Assembly (NCBI RefSeq): GCF_002305855.1
Contig: NZ_CP022163.1
Location: 4,402,292-4,466,291, forward strand
DNA from: Melittangium boletus DSM 14713
GTDB taxonomy: Bacteria > Myxococcota > Myxococcia > Myxococcales > Myxococcaceae
DNA: 64,000 nt
Direction: 5' to 3'
Positions 25,916 through 34,214 of this stretch are shown piece after piece. Each line of letters opens with the position of its first letter. The stretch's first letter is position 1. The notes beneath the pieces are model-generated. The model did not search any database, had not been told where the DNA came from, and worked only from the letters and a program-made list of their open reading frames with translations. The position numbers were made by a program, and so were the translations under genes.

Positions 25916-27550
25916 ATGACAAGGGTTTGGGTGGGACGTGTCCTGATGGCGCTCGTGTCGATGGGGAGCCTGGGCGCCACACCGCGCGTGCAGGGGCCGC
26001 TCGTGGATCTGGCGGACGGACGGGTGCTGGCGGTGGGGGGAGGTGAGGTGTACGAGCCCGAAGTGGGGGGCTGGCGCACGACGGGGGTGATGCACACCGC
26101 CCGGCGACAACCCGCGGCGGTGCGGCTGGCGGACGGGCGGGTGCTGGTGGTGGGGGGCGCGTCGGCGGCCTCGGGCGCGCTGGCGAGCGCGGAGGTGTAT
26201 GAGCCCGCGACGGGCCGATGGACGCCCGTGGCGGATCTGCTCGAGGCGCGCGAGGACCCGGCGGCGGTGGTGCTGGCGGATGGGCGGGTGCTGGTGGTGG
26301 GCGGCTTCGACGGACGGCGGCAGCCGGTGCGCTCGGCGGAGGTGTTCGATCCAGTCCGGGGCGGATGGACGCGCACGGGGGCTCCCCTGGCCACGCGGCA
26401 GGGGGCGCGCACGGGCGTGGTGCTCGAGGGAGGACAGGCGCTCTTCGTGAGTGGCCTCCAGGCGGAGCTTTATGAGCCCGCGAGTGGCGCCTGGCGAAAG
26501 GCGGGCCCGGTGGGGGGCGCGGCGGGGACCCATCGCTCGGGCCATACGGTGACGCGCTTGAGGGATGGACGGGTGCTGGTGGTGGGCGGCACGACGGCCC
26601 GAGCGGCGGCCACCGCGGAGGTGTACGAGCCCGAGACCGGGCAGTGGCGGCTCGTGGCGGCGCCCGGCTCTCCGCGCGAGGCACACGCGGCGTGGGTGAT
26701 GGAGGACGGGCGGGTGCTGGTGGTGGGAGGCTTTCACGCCTCGACGGGGGCGCTGGCCTCGGTGGAGCGGTACGACCCTGTCGCGGATAGCTGGAGCGAG
26801 GAGTCGCCGCTCCAGGAGGCGAGGAGAGGCGCGGCACTGCTCGCCTTGGAGGAGGGGGCGGTGCGGGTGGTGGGGGGCGGCCTGTCCCCAAGCGAGCGGT
26901 ACGTACCCGATCGCTGTCTTCCCCTGACATGCGAGGCGGCGGGCCCGGTGTGTGGAGCGCTGGCGGATGGGTGTGGGGGCACGCTCACGTGCGGCCCCTG
27001 CGAGGAGGCGCCCCGGTGTGGCGAGGACGGCTGCGGCGTGGAGCGCGCTGGCTACGACGCGCGGCTGCGGGTGCTCCGGTGTGACGAGGCGGGAGTGGGG
27101 TGTGCCTCGGGCGCCGGGCTGGCGGGACGAGGTCCCCTGGGTCCCGAGCCCCATGCGCCCAACACGCTGGGAGGCACGTGTGGGGATGGTGGGGGAGGCG
27201 TGGCCGGGCGGGACGAGTCGCTCGAGGCGTTGCGTGTGGTGACGGAGGACGGGGAGCGCCTGGCGTCGGGGCGGCGGGTGCGGGTGGAGGCCACGGTCTG
27301 GGCGTATGAGGATCCGGAGACGAACCGGTTGGACCTGTACTTCGCGGCGGATGCGCGAGAGCCAGTGTGGACGCACGTGGCGACGCTCAAGCCGGAGGGG
27401 TCAGGGGCGCGGGTGTTGTCGGCCACGTATGTATTGCCCGTGGGGACGTTGCAGGCGGTGCGGGGCGTGTTCCGTTACGCGGGTCGTGCCGAGCCCTGCC
27501 CGGGAGGGGTTTTCGATGACGTGGATGACTTGGTTTTCACCGTGAGGTGA
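25916..27550 (+). CDS. Kelch-repeat protein, exported
   Basis: A 544-residue protein with a signal-like N-terminus (MTRVWVGRVLMALVSMGSLGAT). It has about six or seven Kelch repeats of ~45 residues built around DGRVLVVGG and AEVYEP...GRW/W (residues ~20-320), which would form a beta-propeller. A Cys-rich linker follows (CLPLTCEAAGPVCGALADGCGG, typical of myxobacterial secreted proteins), then a beta-rich C-terminal module (SLEALRVVTEDGERLASG ... FDDVDDLVFTVR). The ATG at 25862 would add 18 residues; 25916 gives the cleaner signal peptide. Repetitive DNA in 26000-26900 is due to the Kelch repeats. Partner unknown. Confidence 0.85.
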   Translation: MTRVWVGRVLMALVSMGSLGATPRVQGPLVDLADGRVLAVGGGEVYEPEVGGWRTTGVMHTARRQPAAVRLADGRVLVVGGASAASGALASAEVYEPATGRWTPVADLLEAREDPAAVVLADGRVLVVGGFDGRRQPVRSAEVFDPVRGGWTRTGAPLATRQGARTGVVLEGGQALFVSGLQAELYEPASGAWRKAGPVGGAAGTHRSGHTVTRLRDGRVLVVGGTTARAAATAEVYEPETGQWRLVAAPGSPREAHAAWVMEDGRVLVVGGFHASTGALASVERYDPVADSWSEESPLQEARRGAALLALEEGAVRVVGGGLSPSERYVPDRCLPLTCEAAGPVCGALADGCGGTLTCGPCEEAPRCGEDGCGVERAGYDARLRVLRCDEAGVGCASGAGLAGRGPLGPEPHAPNTLGGTCGDGGGGVAGRDESLEALRVVTEDGERLASGRRVRVEATVWAYEDPETNRLDLYFAADAREPVWTHVATLKPEGSGARVLSATYVLPVGTLQAVRGVFRYAGRAEPCPGGVFDDVDDLVFTVR

Positions 27551-27559
27551 GGCAGGGAT

Positions 27560-28225
27560 TCAAACCTCGCGGTCGAGTGGATTCCAGACGAACTCCTCGG
27601 TGGGCGTCAGCCGCAGGTGGGTGAAGCCATGGTGGGTGACGAAGCGCTCGAAGCGCTCGGAGACGACGAACTGCCCTTGCAGTCCCCGGGGAACGAAGAC
27701 GTCCTCGCCTCGCCAGGCGCCGGGCTCCAGCGTGAAGCCGCGCACGGCTTCATAGCCTTCGTAGCGGCATTCCTCGCAGGTGGGTGTCTTGACGTAGCGG
27801 ACCCGGCTGCGGGTCAGGTCCACCGCCGCACGGCCAAAGCAGACCGTGGCGACGACGTAATTGGGAACGTGCGAGGGTTTGGGGCCCTTGCGTTCCCTGC
27901 GCACCCGGCGCACCTCGACGGGATGGAAGCCATCAAGCCCCGTGAGCCCTTCCTCGCGGAAGGCGTTCGCGAATCGCTCGGAGAGCAGGACGTCATCACC
28001 GGCGATCCGGACTAGGTCTCCGTACTCTTCTCCATGCAATATCAGGTCGACTCGGTAGGGCGGCAGCCATGTCAGCATGCCCACGATGCCTCCGCACCGT
28101 GCGCAGCGGGCGGCACTTCCTCTATTGACGGGCTCTACCTTATCGGCTTCGAAGTCGTACCGGGACCAATTAACCTCCTCTCGCAGAACGAAGTACCGGG
28201 GTTGTTTGGACGTCTCAGAAGCCAT
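27560..28225 (-). CDS. Double-CXXCG motif protein, SitI6-like immunity protein
   Basis: A 221-residue protein of the myxobacterial double-CXXCG paralog family: first motif CARCGGIVGM, second CEECRYEG (variant of CxxCG). The family was first noted in Myxococcus xanthus, where a member, SitI6, protects against the polymorphic lipoprotein toxin SitA6 delivered by outer-membrane exchange. The ATG at 28225 (MASETSKQPRYF) fits the family start. No lipoprotein toxin of SitA type lies next to it on the same strand; the upstream 268 bases show no clear gene. It may be an orphan immunity gene acquired as protection against kin. The immunity role is inferred from family. Confidence 0.78.
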   Translation of the reverse strand: MASETSKQPRYFVLREEVNWSRYDFEADKVEPVNRGSAARCARCGGIVGMLTWLPPYRVDLILHGEEYGDLVRIAGDDVLLSERFANAFREEGLTGLDGFHPVEVRRVRRERKGPKPSHVPNYVVATVCFGRAAVDLTRSRVRYVKTPTCEECRYEGYEAVRGFTLEPGAWRGEDVFVPRGLQGQFVVSERFERFVTHHGFTHLRLTPTEEFVWNPLDREV

Positions 28226-28493
28226 GGGGAAACCTCGCGCGCATCGCGGGCTGATATGCACTGGCGCTGCCTTGTTTGCAGGCGCGGATCGCTGTTGATT
28301 CTTGGGGGGCGCAGGGTGGGCTTGAGCCGGTTACGTGGCTCTCCCGCACTTCATGTGCACCAAGCGCCGGGATAGCTGCTGCTCCGTCGCAGACGACTCG
28401 CCACCTGAATGGCGAGCACACAAAGCGCGGGAGAGCCACTAAAACGGGGCAGGCTCACGTTCAAACCGAAGCAGCCCCGAGAGGTCTCATGCC

Positions 28494-29015
28494 TCACGGC
28501 CAGCGCGAGACGACGCTCACCGGCACCGTGCGGTTCAGGGTGTAGGCTCCTGGCTTGGAGTCCTCCCCAATGATGATACGCCCATCCACGTCGCCCAGCA
28601 CGATGCACACAGGGTACTTCCGACCATCCGGTAGTATCGCCTGGGTGTAGCGACCCATGGCGGCCGGCAGTTTCTCCCCCCCATGGGTTTCGTCGATGCC
28701 GGGACCCGTCCAGAGTTGGCCATGGAGGATTGTCCCCTCCGGCAGGTTGCCGTCGCCCCGGGTGATGCGGCTGATGACGGGGCCGTCCTGGTAGATGCCT
28801 ACCTCCACGAATCGGCCTGGCTGGTTGATGTCGATGATGGCCTCCAGCGGACTGGCTCTGTCGATCTTCAGATCCCGAGACATGGCCTCGGTGGCTTCCG
28901 AAGGGCAGTCGGCGGGCGATGGGGGCTTCACTTGGGCAGCGGGGCACCCCAGCCCGGCGGCACACAACCAAGCGGCGAGGAGACTAGAGGAAGGGGAACG
29001 GAGCGAGGTGGACAC
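28494..29015 (-). CDS. Nested in-frame lipoprotein translation product
   Basis: Inside the kinase frame a GTG at 29015 is preceded by AAAGGAAG at 29023-29030 with a 7-base gap. Translation from it would give MSTSLRSPSSSLLAAWLCAAGLGC, a textbook lipoprotein signal with lipobox, and a 173-residue product with the conserved C-terminal domain. This could be an independent product from the same mRNA, or a once-separate gene that has lost the kinase stop codon. No direct proof is available from sequence alone. Confidence 0.5.
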   Translation of the reverse strand: MSTSLRSPSSSLLAAWLCAAGLGCPAAQVKPPSPADCPSEATEAMSRDLKIDRASPLEAIIDINQPGRFVEVGIYQDGPVISRITRGDGNLPEGTILHGQLWTGPGIDETHGGEKLPAAMGRYTQAILPDGRKYPVCIVLGDVDGRIIIGEDSKPGAYTLNRTVPVSVVSRWP

Positions 29016-30275
29016 GGGCGGACTTCCTTTCGCGGAGCGGCCAAACCCGAGCGGCAGTGCCTCGGGCAGGGGCGCGAGTGTGGAGATCACCAGCCACAAG
29101 GCAAGGCCGAGCACGCTCAAACCCACGGCCCCGAGGAGGAGCCTGGGCCTCCGGGCGCGTGGTTGGAGGGGATCCGAGGCAGGAGGTTCCTGCCTCGCCC
29201 GCGCCTCCTCGCCCATGGGCTGTTCCTCATCGGGCCCCTCGCGCTCCGACTCCAGCGGAGGCGTTACTTCTTCGTCCTCCTCGGGCGGAAGCTCCGCCAG
29301 GCCGTCCTCGGCAGTGAAGAGCGGCACCTTCCAGGAGGGGGACGAACGCCCCTTCTCGGCGGCTCCTTCTAGCGCCTGGCGCAGCGCCTCCGTGCTGGGG
29401 TAGCGCGCCTCGGGCTGCTTCTCCAGCAGCCGCATGGCGATGTCGCTCAAGGAGCGCGGCACCAGGGGGTTGAGGAGGTGGGGCGGCGTGGGGGGCGTGT
29501 CGGCGATGGCGGCCAGCAGTTCCTTGTCCGACAATTCCGGATCGAAAGGGTGCATGTCCGTAAGTGCCTGGTAGAGCAGCACCCCCAAGGCATACAGGTC
29601 CGCGGCCACGCCGCCCACGAAGGGCTCGCCCCGTTTCCATGCCTCGGTGCGCGTGTAGGCCAGGAGTTCGGGCGGCAGCAGGTGCAACACGCCCTCCCGT
29701 ATGCCCATCGTCTTCGTGAGGGCCGACGGCAGGCGCACGGTGCCGAAGTCGATGACGAAGGGCCGGCCGTCCTCACGGCGGATGAGGAGGTTTTCCGCCT
29801 TCAAGTCCCGGTGGTACACGCCTCGCGCGTGCAACGTGCCCACGGTGTGCACCACCTCGGAATAAGTGGCGACCAACCGGGCGGCATGCGGCGGCTTGCG
29901 CCAGCGCCACTGGTGCCAGTTGTCCCCGTCCACGAAGTCGGTGATGAGGAAGGAGTAGCCCTTGCTGGGACTGGGCCAGAAGTCCACCGCGTACACGCGC
30001 AGCAGGTTGGGGTGGGTGGCGTAGGTGAAGAGGGCCGCCGCTTCGTGCGCGAGCTGACGGTACGTGTTCTTCTCCTCCTGGTACTCCTCCTCGGAGAGTT
30101 CCTCCCGGGAGTCGGAGAGGGGGCGCAGCGCCATCTTCATGGAGTAGGGGTGGCCATCACGCTCCACCTTGAAGACCCGGGCCGAGCCGCCCTGGCCCAG
30201 CACCTGGACGATGTGCCAGGGCCCTACGCTGTCGCCAGGTCGGAGATGGTCCGGATGCAGGGCAGGCGTCGTCAT
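28494..30275 (-). CDS. Membrane Ser/Thr kinase fused in frame to a lipoprotein-like domain
   Basis: A 593-residue kinase. Catalytic Lys47 (SMKMAL), YHRDLKAENLL with Asp156, and DFG (FVIDFGTV, 176-179) are present. An acidic linker and a TM helix (LLLGAVGLSVLGLALWLVIST, ~379-399) follow. The remaining ~190 residues contain a second hydrophobic, Cys-ended stretch (SSSLLAAWLCAAGLGC, ~429-444) and a C-terminal domain ending ILPDGRKYPVCIVLG and SKPGAYTLNR. That part looks like a separate lipoprotein gene read through in frame (see the nested entry at 28494-29015). DUF2381 is 12 bases upstream and in the same operon, a pairing common in myxobacteria. Confidence 0.88.
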   Translation of the reverse strand: MTTPALHPDHLRPGDSVGPWHIVQVLGQGGSARVFKVERDGHPYSMKMALRPLSDSREELSEEEYQEEKNTYRQLAHEAAALFTYATHPNLLRVYAVDFWPSPSKGYSFLITDFVDGDNWHQWRWRKPPHAARLVATYSEVVHTVGTLHARGVYHRDLKAENLLIRREDGRPFVIDFGTVRLPSALTKTMGIREGVLHLLPPELLAYTRTEAWKRGEPFVGGVAADLYALGVLLYQALTDMHPFDPELSDKELLAAIADTPPTPPHLLNPLVPRSLSDIAMRLLEKQPEARYPSTEALRQALEGAAEKGRSSPSWKVPLFTAEDGLAELPPEEDEEVTPPLESEREGPDEEQPMGEEARARQEPPASDPLQPRARRPRLLLGAVGLSVLGLALWLVISTLAPLPEALPLGFGRSAKGSPPVSTSLRSPSSSLLAAWLCAAGLGCPAAQVKPPSPADCPSEATEAMSRDLKIDRASPLEAIIDINQPGRFVEVGIYQDGPVISRITRGDGNLPEGTILHGQLWTGPGIDETHGGEKLPAAMGRYTQAILPDGRKYPVCIVLGDVDGRIIIGEDSKPGAYTLNRTVPVSVVSRWP

Positions 30276-30287
30276 ACGTCGGCGCTC

Positions 30288-31178
30288 CTATAGATTCACG
30301 TTGGGGATGGGAAGGCGGCGGCCGCCGCTCTTGTCCCTGAACTCCAGGCGGAGATCCTCGTCCGCCGTCCAGAAGGGCGCCTCCGTCTCCACCGCCACGA
30401 GGCCCTCCTCTCCTGGGGCGAGCTGCGCCTTGTCCATGGCCACGGAGAGCACTTTCACCGGGGTGCCGTCCTTCCGGGTGAGAAGAGCGGAGCCCGGCAT
30501 CCAGGACTGCTGCCCCGGCAGGTTGCGCACGCGGATGACGGCGAGCGCCCAACGGCCAGCGCGGTACCCCTCGCCTCCCACGTACGCCAGCCCGTTCCAA
30601 GTGCTGGTACGGATACTCTCGAGGCGCCGGGCCCGCACACCGTGAAGATTGAGGCGCCCCGTGAAGACGAGCCCGGCGAGCCCACTCGCTCCGGACTGGG
30701 CCTTGAGCGCCGCGAGCTCCGCTTGGCTCTCCGCCAGCGCGGCCTCCAGCGCCTCGAGCGTCCGGGGGCGGCGTACCACCTCCACCTCTTTGTCCACCAC
30801 CCCGGGGCGCGTCACCAGCGCGAGCGTGGCCTTCGCCGGGGAGGCCCCGTCTCGGTAGCGCACGCGCACCACCAGCTTCTCCTCGGCCCCCAAGTCCACC
30901 AAGGGCTCCAAGGCTACGAGGGTGTCTCCCACGTCCACCCAGGTGAAGCGGAGGGGGCGGTTCTCCACCTCCACCGCGGTCTTGTCCAAGGCGGCGTCGA
31001 AGCGCAGGTAGGTGGTGATGCCAGCGGCCACGCTCACTTCCAAGCCCGGCTCGTCCGGGGCGCTGGGCAGGGTGACGCGCCGCTCCTGCCTCTCGCGAGC
31101 AGGGGACGGGGGCTGAGCTGCCGCGGTGGCTCCCGTCAAGAGGAGCGTGAGCGGGAGCGACGGGAGAAGTCGGGCCAG
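30288..31178 (-). CDS. DUF2381 family secreted protein, probable CTG start
   Basis: A 296-residue protein of the myxobacterial DUF2381 paralog family (LGAEEKLVVRVRYRDG ... GLAYVGGEGYRAGRWALAVIRVRN ... LRLEFRDKSGGRRLPIPNVNL). A strong AGGAGG at 31187-31192 lies 8 bases before a CTG at 31178, and translation from it gives MARLLPSLPLTLLLTGATAAAQ, a perfect signal peptide. No ATG, GTG or TTG in frame fits the signal peptide; upstream in-frame ATGs would bury it 100 residues inside. It precedes a Ser/Thr kinase by 12 bases; DUF2381-kinase pairs are common in these bacteria, perhaps a sensor/receptor pair. Function unknown. Confidence 0.82.
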   Translation of the reverse strand: MARLLPSLPLTLLLTGATAAAQPPSPARERQERRVTLPSAPDEPGLEVSVAAGITTYLRFDAALDKTAVEVENRPLRFTWVDVGDTLVALEPLVDLGAEEKLVVRVRYRDGASPAKATLALVTRPGVVDKEVEVVRRPRTLEALEAALAESQAELAALKAQSGASGLAGLVFTGRLNLHGVRARRLESIRTSTWNGLAYVGGEGYRAGRWALAVIRVRNLPGQQSWMPGSALLTRKDGTPVKVLSVAMDKAQLAPGEEGLVAVETEAPFWTADEDLRLEFRDKSGGRRLPIPNVNL

Positions 31179-31335
31179 GGTGGATACCTCCTGAGTCCAC
31201 CGTAGCAGATGGGAAATCCCGTGCTGCTGAAAATGGTGCGGTTCGTCGCAGCGCCACCCCACATCGGAGTGATGGCGTCCCGTGTGGTTCTCGAGCCCGA
31301 AGTACACCGAGTGCTCGTGCGAAGCTGCGCGGCCC

Positions 31336-32727
31336 ATGAAGACTCCTCGGCTCCGGCTCCTCGCTCCCCTGTTCCTCCTGACGTCCGCCTGTGCCACCAC
31401 GGCCTCCGCTCCCGCCGTGTCCCCGGCTCCGTCCCCCACTCGCCCCTTTGGTACCTTGCGTGAGCAGGCGGAGCGGCAGCAGGCGTGGTTGCGCGAGCGT
31501 CTGGACAAGGCCCTGCCCACGCTCATGCGCCAGTACGGCATCGAGATGTGGGTGGTGCCCATGCGCGAGTACAACGAGGACCCCGTGTTCCCGGCCCTCG
31601 TCTCGCCCACGACGTTCGCGGCGCGGCGGCGCACCATCTACGTCTTCCATGATCGGGGCCCGGACAAGGGCGTGGAGCGTCTGGCGCTCGGTGGGGGCAC
31701 GCAGGGCGGCGTGTACGAATCCCGGCGCTCGGCGCGGCAGGTGGACGGCGGCGGCGTCACCCGGCAGGCGGAGCTGTGGGGGCCGGATCAATGGCAGGTG
31801 CTCAAGGCGGTGCTCGAGGAGCGGCAGCCCAAGGTCATTGGCATCGACGTGTCGCGCACGTTCGCCTTCGCGGACGGGCTGACGCATGGCGAGTACGAGG
31901 GCATGGCCGAGGCCCTGGGGCCCGCGTGGATGTCGCGGATGAAGCCCGCGGAAGGGCTCCCGGTGGATGTGCTCGCGTGGCGCGGCGCGGATGAGTCTCG
32001 CTTCTACGCGGACCTGACGAAGCTCGCGTGGGATGTCATCGGCACGGCCTTCTCCCACCAGGTCATCACCCCGGGCCAGACGCGCACGGGCGACGTGGTG
32101 TGGTGGATGCGGCAGCGGCTCAATGATCTGGGGCTCGACACCTGGTTCCATCCCTCGGTGTCGGTGCAGCGGCGGGGCAAGACGGAGGCGGAACTGGGCG
32201 AGAGCCCCATCATCGAGCGCGGAGACGTGTTGCACTGCGACTTCGGCATCACCGCGCTGCGGCTCAACACGGACACCCAGCACATGGGCTACGTGCTGCG
32301 CGAAGGGGAGACCGAAGTGCCAGCGGGACTGCGCGCGGCGCTCGCCCGCTCCAACCGCTTGCAGGACATCGTCGTGGGGGAACTGCGCCCGGGCCGCACG
32401 GGCAATGACATCCTCCGCTCCTCCCGGGAGCGGATGCTCGCCGAGGGGCTCGACGGGACGGTGTACTCCCACCCCATCGGACTCCATGGTCATGGCGCGG
32501 GGCCGATGATCGGTTTGTGGGACAGGCAGGAGGGGGTGCCAGGCAATGGCGATCACCGGGTGATGCCCTCCCAGTGGTTCTCCATCGAGTTGCAGGTGAC
32601 GAGCCCCGTGCCCGAATGGGACGGGCAGAAGGTACGCTCCGCGCAGGAAGAAGACGTGGTGCTCGATGCCCAGGGGCAGGTGCGCTGGGCGCTCGATCGC
32701 CAGACGGCCTTCCATCTGGTGCGATGA
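31336..32727 (+). CDS. M24-family metallopeptidase, lipoprotein
   Basis: A 463-residue exported protein (MKTPRLRLLAPLFLLTSAC, lipobox TSAC). The C-terminal half has the M24 pita-bread fold: LHCDFGITALRLNTDTQHMGYVL supplies metal aspartates, HPIGLHGHGAGP a metal His, and the following FSIELQVTSP and EEDVVLD the glutamates. The ATG at 31336 gives the signal peptide directly. M24 enzymes are aminopeptidase/prolidase-like; a lipoprotein version would trim peptides at the envelope. It is divergent from the DUF2381-kinase operon and independent of it. The metal set looks complete by eye, so it is probably active. Confidence 0.87.
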   Translation: MKTPRLRLLAPLFLLTSACATTASAPAVSPAPSPTRPFGTLREQAERQQAWLRERLDKALPTLMRQYGIEMWVVPMREYNEDPVFPALVSPTTFAARRRTIYVFHDRGPDKGVERLALGGGTQGGVYESRRSARQVDGGGVTRQAELWGPDQWQVLKAVLEERQPKVIGIDVSRTFAFADGLTHGEYEGMAEALGPAWMSRMKPAEGLPVDVLAWRGADESRFYADLTKLAWDVIGTAFSHQVITPGQTRTGDVVWWMRQRLNDLGLDTWFHPSVSVQRRGKTEAELGESPIIERGDVLHCDFGITALRLNTDTQHMGYVLREGETEVPAGLRAALARSNRLQDIVVGELRPGRTGNDILRSSRERMLAEGLDGTVYSHPIGLHGHGAGPMIGLWDRQEGVPGNGDHRVMPSQWFSIELQVTSPVPEWDGQKVRSAQEEDVVLDAQGQVRWALDRQTAFHLVR

Positions 32728-32829
32728 ATAAGCAGGGGCCGCGTCCAGGCGTGCCCGCCTCTGTTCACCAATCAACATGACTCAGCGCGGCAACTGGTCG
32801 GGCGCACGGGCAGTCCGCATTTTTCCGGC

Positions 32830-34185
32830 ATGGAAAGCAACCGGGACGTGCATCACGTGGTGGTGGTGGGAGCGGGTTTCGGAGGGCTGGAGGCCGCGCG
32901 CAAGCTGGGCAAGGCCAAGGAGCGCGTGAAGGTGACCGTGGTGGATCGCTACAACCACCACCTCTTCCAGCCGCTGCTCTATCAGGTGGCCACCGCCGTG
33001 CTCAGTCCCGCGGACATCTCCGCGCCCATCCGCCACATCCTGCGCGGCAAGAACACGCAGGTGCTGCTCGCCGAGGCGCGCTCGGTGGACACGGCGCGCA
33101 AGGTGCTCGTGTGCGACGGCGGCGAGCTGGCCTATGACTCGCTGGTGCTCGCCACGGGGGCCACGCACTCGTACTTCAACCACCCGGAGTGGTCGAAGAT
33201 CGCCCCGGGCCTCAAGACGCTCAATGACGCGGTGGCCATGCGCGAGCGCATCCTCCTGGCCCTCGAGGCCGCCGAGCGCGAGACGGATCCCGAGCGCCAG
33301 CGCGAATGGCTCACCTTCGTCATCATCGGCGCGGGGCCCACGGGCGTGGAACTCGCAGGGGCGCTGTCGTACATGACGCGCCATTCGCTGCCCAAGGACT
33401 TCCGCCGCATCGACACGCGCAAGGCCCGCGTCATCCTCCTGGAGGGCCTGCCGCGCGTGCTCTCTCAGTTCTCGGAGAAGCTGTCCGAGGACGCGCGCCG
33501 CGACCTGGAGAAGCTCGGCGTGGAGGTGCGCACCGGCTCCATGGTGTCCGGCGTGGACGAGCAGGGCGTGTCCATTGGCGAGGAGCGCATCCCCACGCGC
33601 ACGGTGCTCTGGGGCGCGGGCGTGGCGGCCTCGCCGCTGATGCGCTCGCTCGGCGCGCCGCTCGACAAGGCGGGCCGGGTGAAGGTGGATGCCTCGCTCA
33701 CCTTGTCCGGGCACCCGGACGTGTATGTGATTGGGGACGTGGCCTCGCTGCAGCAGGACGGCAAGCCCGTGCCCGGCATCGCCCCGGCGGCCATGCAGAT
33801 GGGCCGGCACGTGGCGAAGAGCATCCTCGAGCGCCTCGCGGGCAAGCCGCCCGAGCCCTTCCACTACGTGGACAAGGGCAGCTTCGCCGTCATTGGCCGC
33901 GGCTACGCGGTGGGCACCATGTTCGGCAAGGTGCCGCTGAGCGGCTTCCTGGCCTGGGCCCTGTGGGCCGGCGTGCACATCGCCTATCTGGTGGGCTTCC
34001 GCAACCGGCTGGCCGTGATGCTCAACTGGTTCTTCACCTTCATGACCCGGGGCCGCGACGTGCGTCTCATCACCGGGGCCTACGCGCCCCGGCTGCCGCC
34101 CTTCTCGCCCACGGCCGAGCCGCCCGGGGATGGCATCCACGCGGGGCCGGATCCCGCGCACTCGGCGCCGCCCCCGATTCACTGA
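32830..34185 (+). CDS. ndh: Type II NADH dehydrogenase
   Basis: A 451-residue FAD-dependent NADH:quinone oxidoreductase. N-terminal FAD-binding Rossmann motif VVVVGAGFGGLEAA, second (NADH) Rossmann motif VIIGAGPTGVELAGAL, and the FAD-contact region HPDVYVIGDVA are in the right places. The C-terminal amphipathic/hydrophobic segment (LSGFLAWALWAGVHIAYLVGFRNR) provides membrane attachment. Single-subunit, non-proton-pumping entry point to respiration. A Pro-rich 25-residue tail is unusual. Monocistronic; the downstream peroxidase is convergent. Confidence 0.95.
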   Translation: MESNRDVHHVVVVGAGFGGLEAARKLGKAKERVKVTVVDRYNHHLFQPLLYQVATAVLSPADISAPIRHILRGKNTQVLLAEARSVDTARKVLVCDGGELAYDSLVLATGATHSYFNHPEWSKIAPGLKTLNDAVAMRERILLALEAAERETDPERQREWLTFVIIGAGPTGVELAGALSYMTRHSLPKDFRRIDTRKARVILLEGLPRVLSQFSEKLSEDARRDLEKLGVEVRTGSMVSGVDEQGVSIGEERIPTRTVLWGAGVAASPLMRSLGAPLDKAGRVKVDASLTLSGHPDVYVIGDVASLQQDGKPVPGIAPAAMQMGRHVAKSILERLAGKPPEPFHYVDKGSFAVIGRGYAVGTMFGKVPLSGFLAWALWAGVHIAYLVGFRNRLAVMLNWFFTFMTRGRDVRLITGAYAPRLPPFSPTAEPPGDGIHAGPDPAHSAPPPIH

Positions 34186-34214
34186 GTCCTGTCGCGCGGG
34201 GGCGCCTGACTCAG
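34182..34214. terminator. Inverted repeat spanning the convergent stops
   Basis: CTGAGTC (34182-34188) and GACTCAG (34208-34214) form a 7-bp stem with a 19-base loop between the convergent ndh and peroxidase genes, overlapping both stop codons. It may serve as a weak bidirectional terminator. Confidence 0.35.

Noticed and set aside
26000..26900. Repeated DNA that could suggest a tandem repeat or CRISPR-like array
   Set aside because: The repeats are coding Kelch units of varying sequence; no constant repeats with unique spacers.
24111..26930. 939-residue frame on the minus strand across the histidine kinase and Kelch genes
   Set aside because: Crosses a divergent promoter and is low-complexity; the real genes explain the region.
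28226..28493. Search for a SitA-type toxin gene beside the immunity gene
   Set aside because: Only short frames without signal peptide or lipobox were found on either strand.
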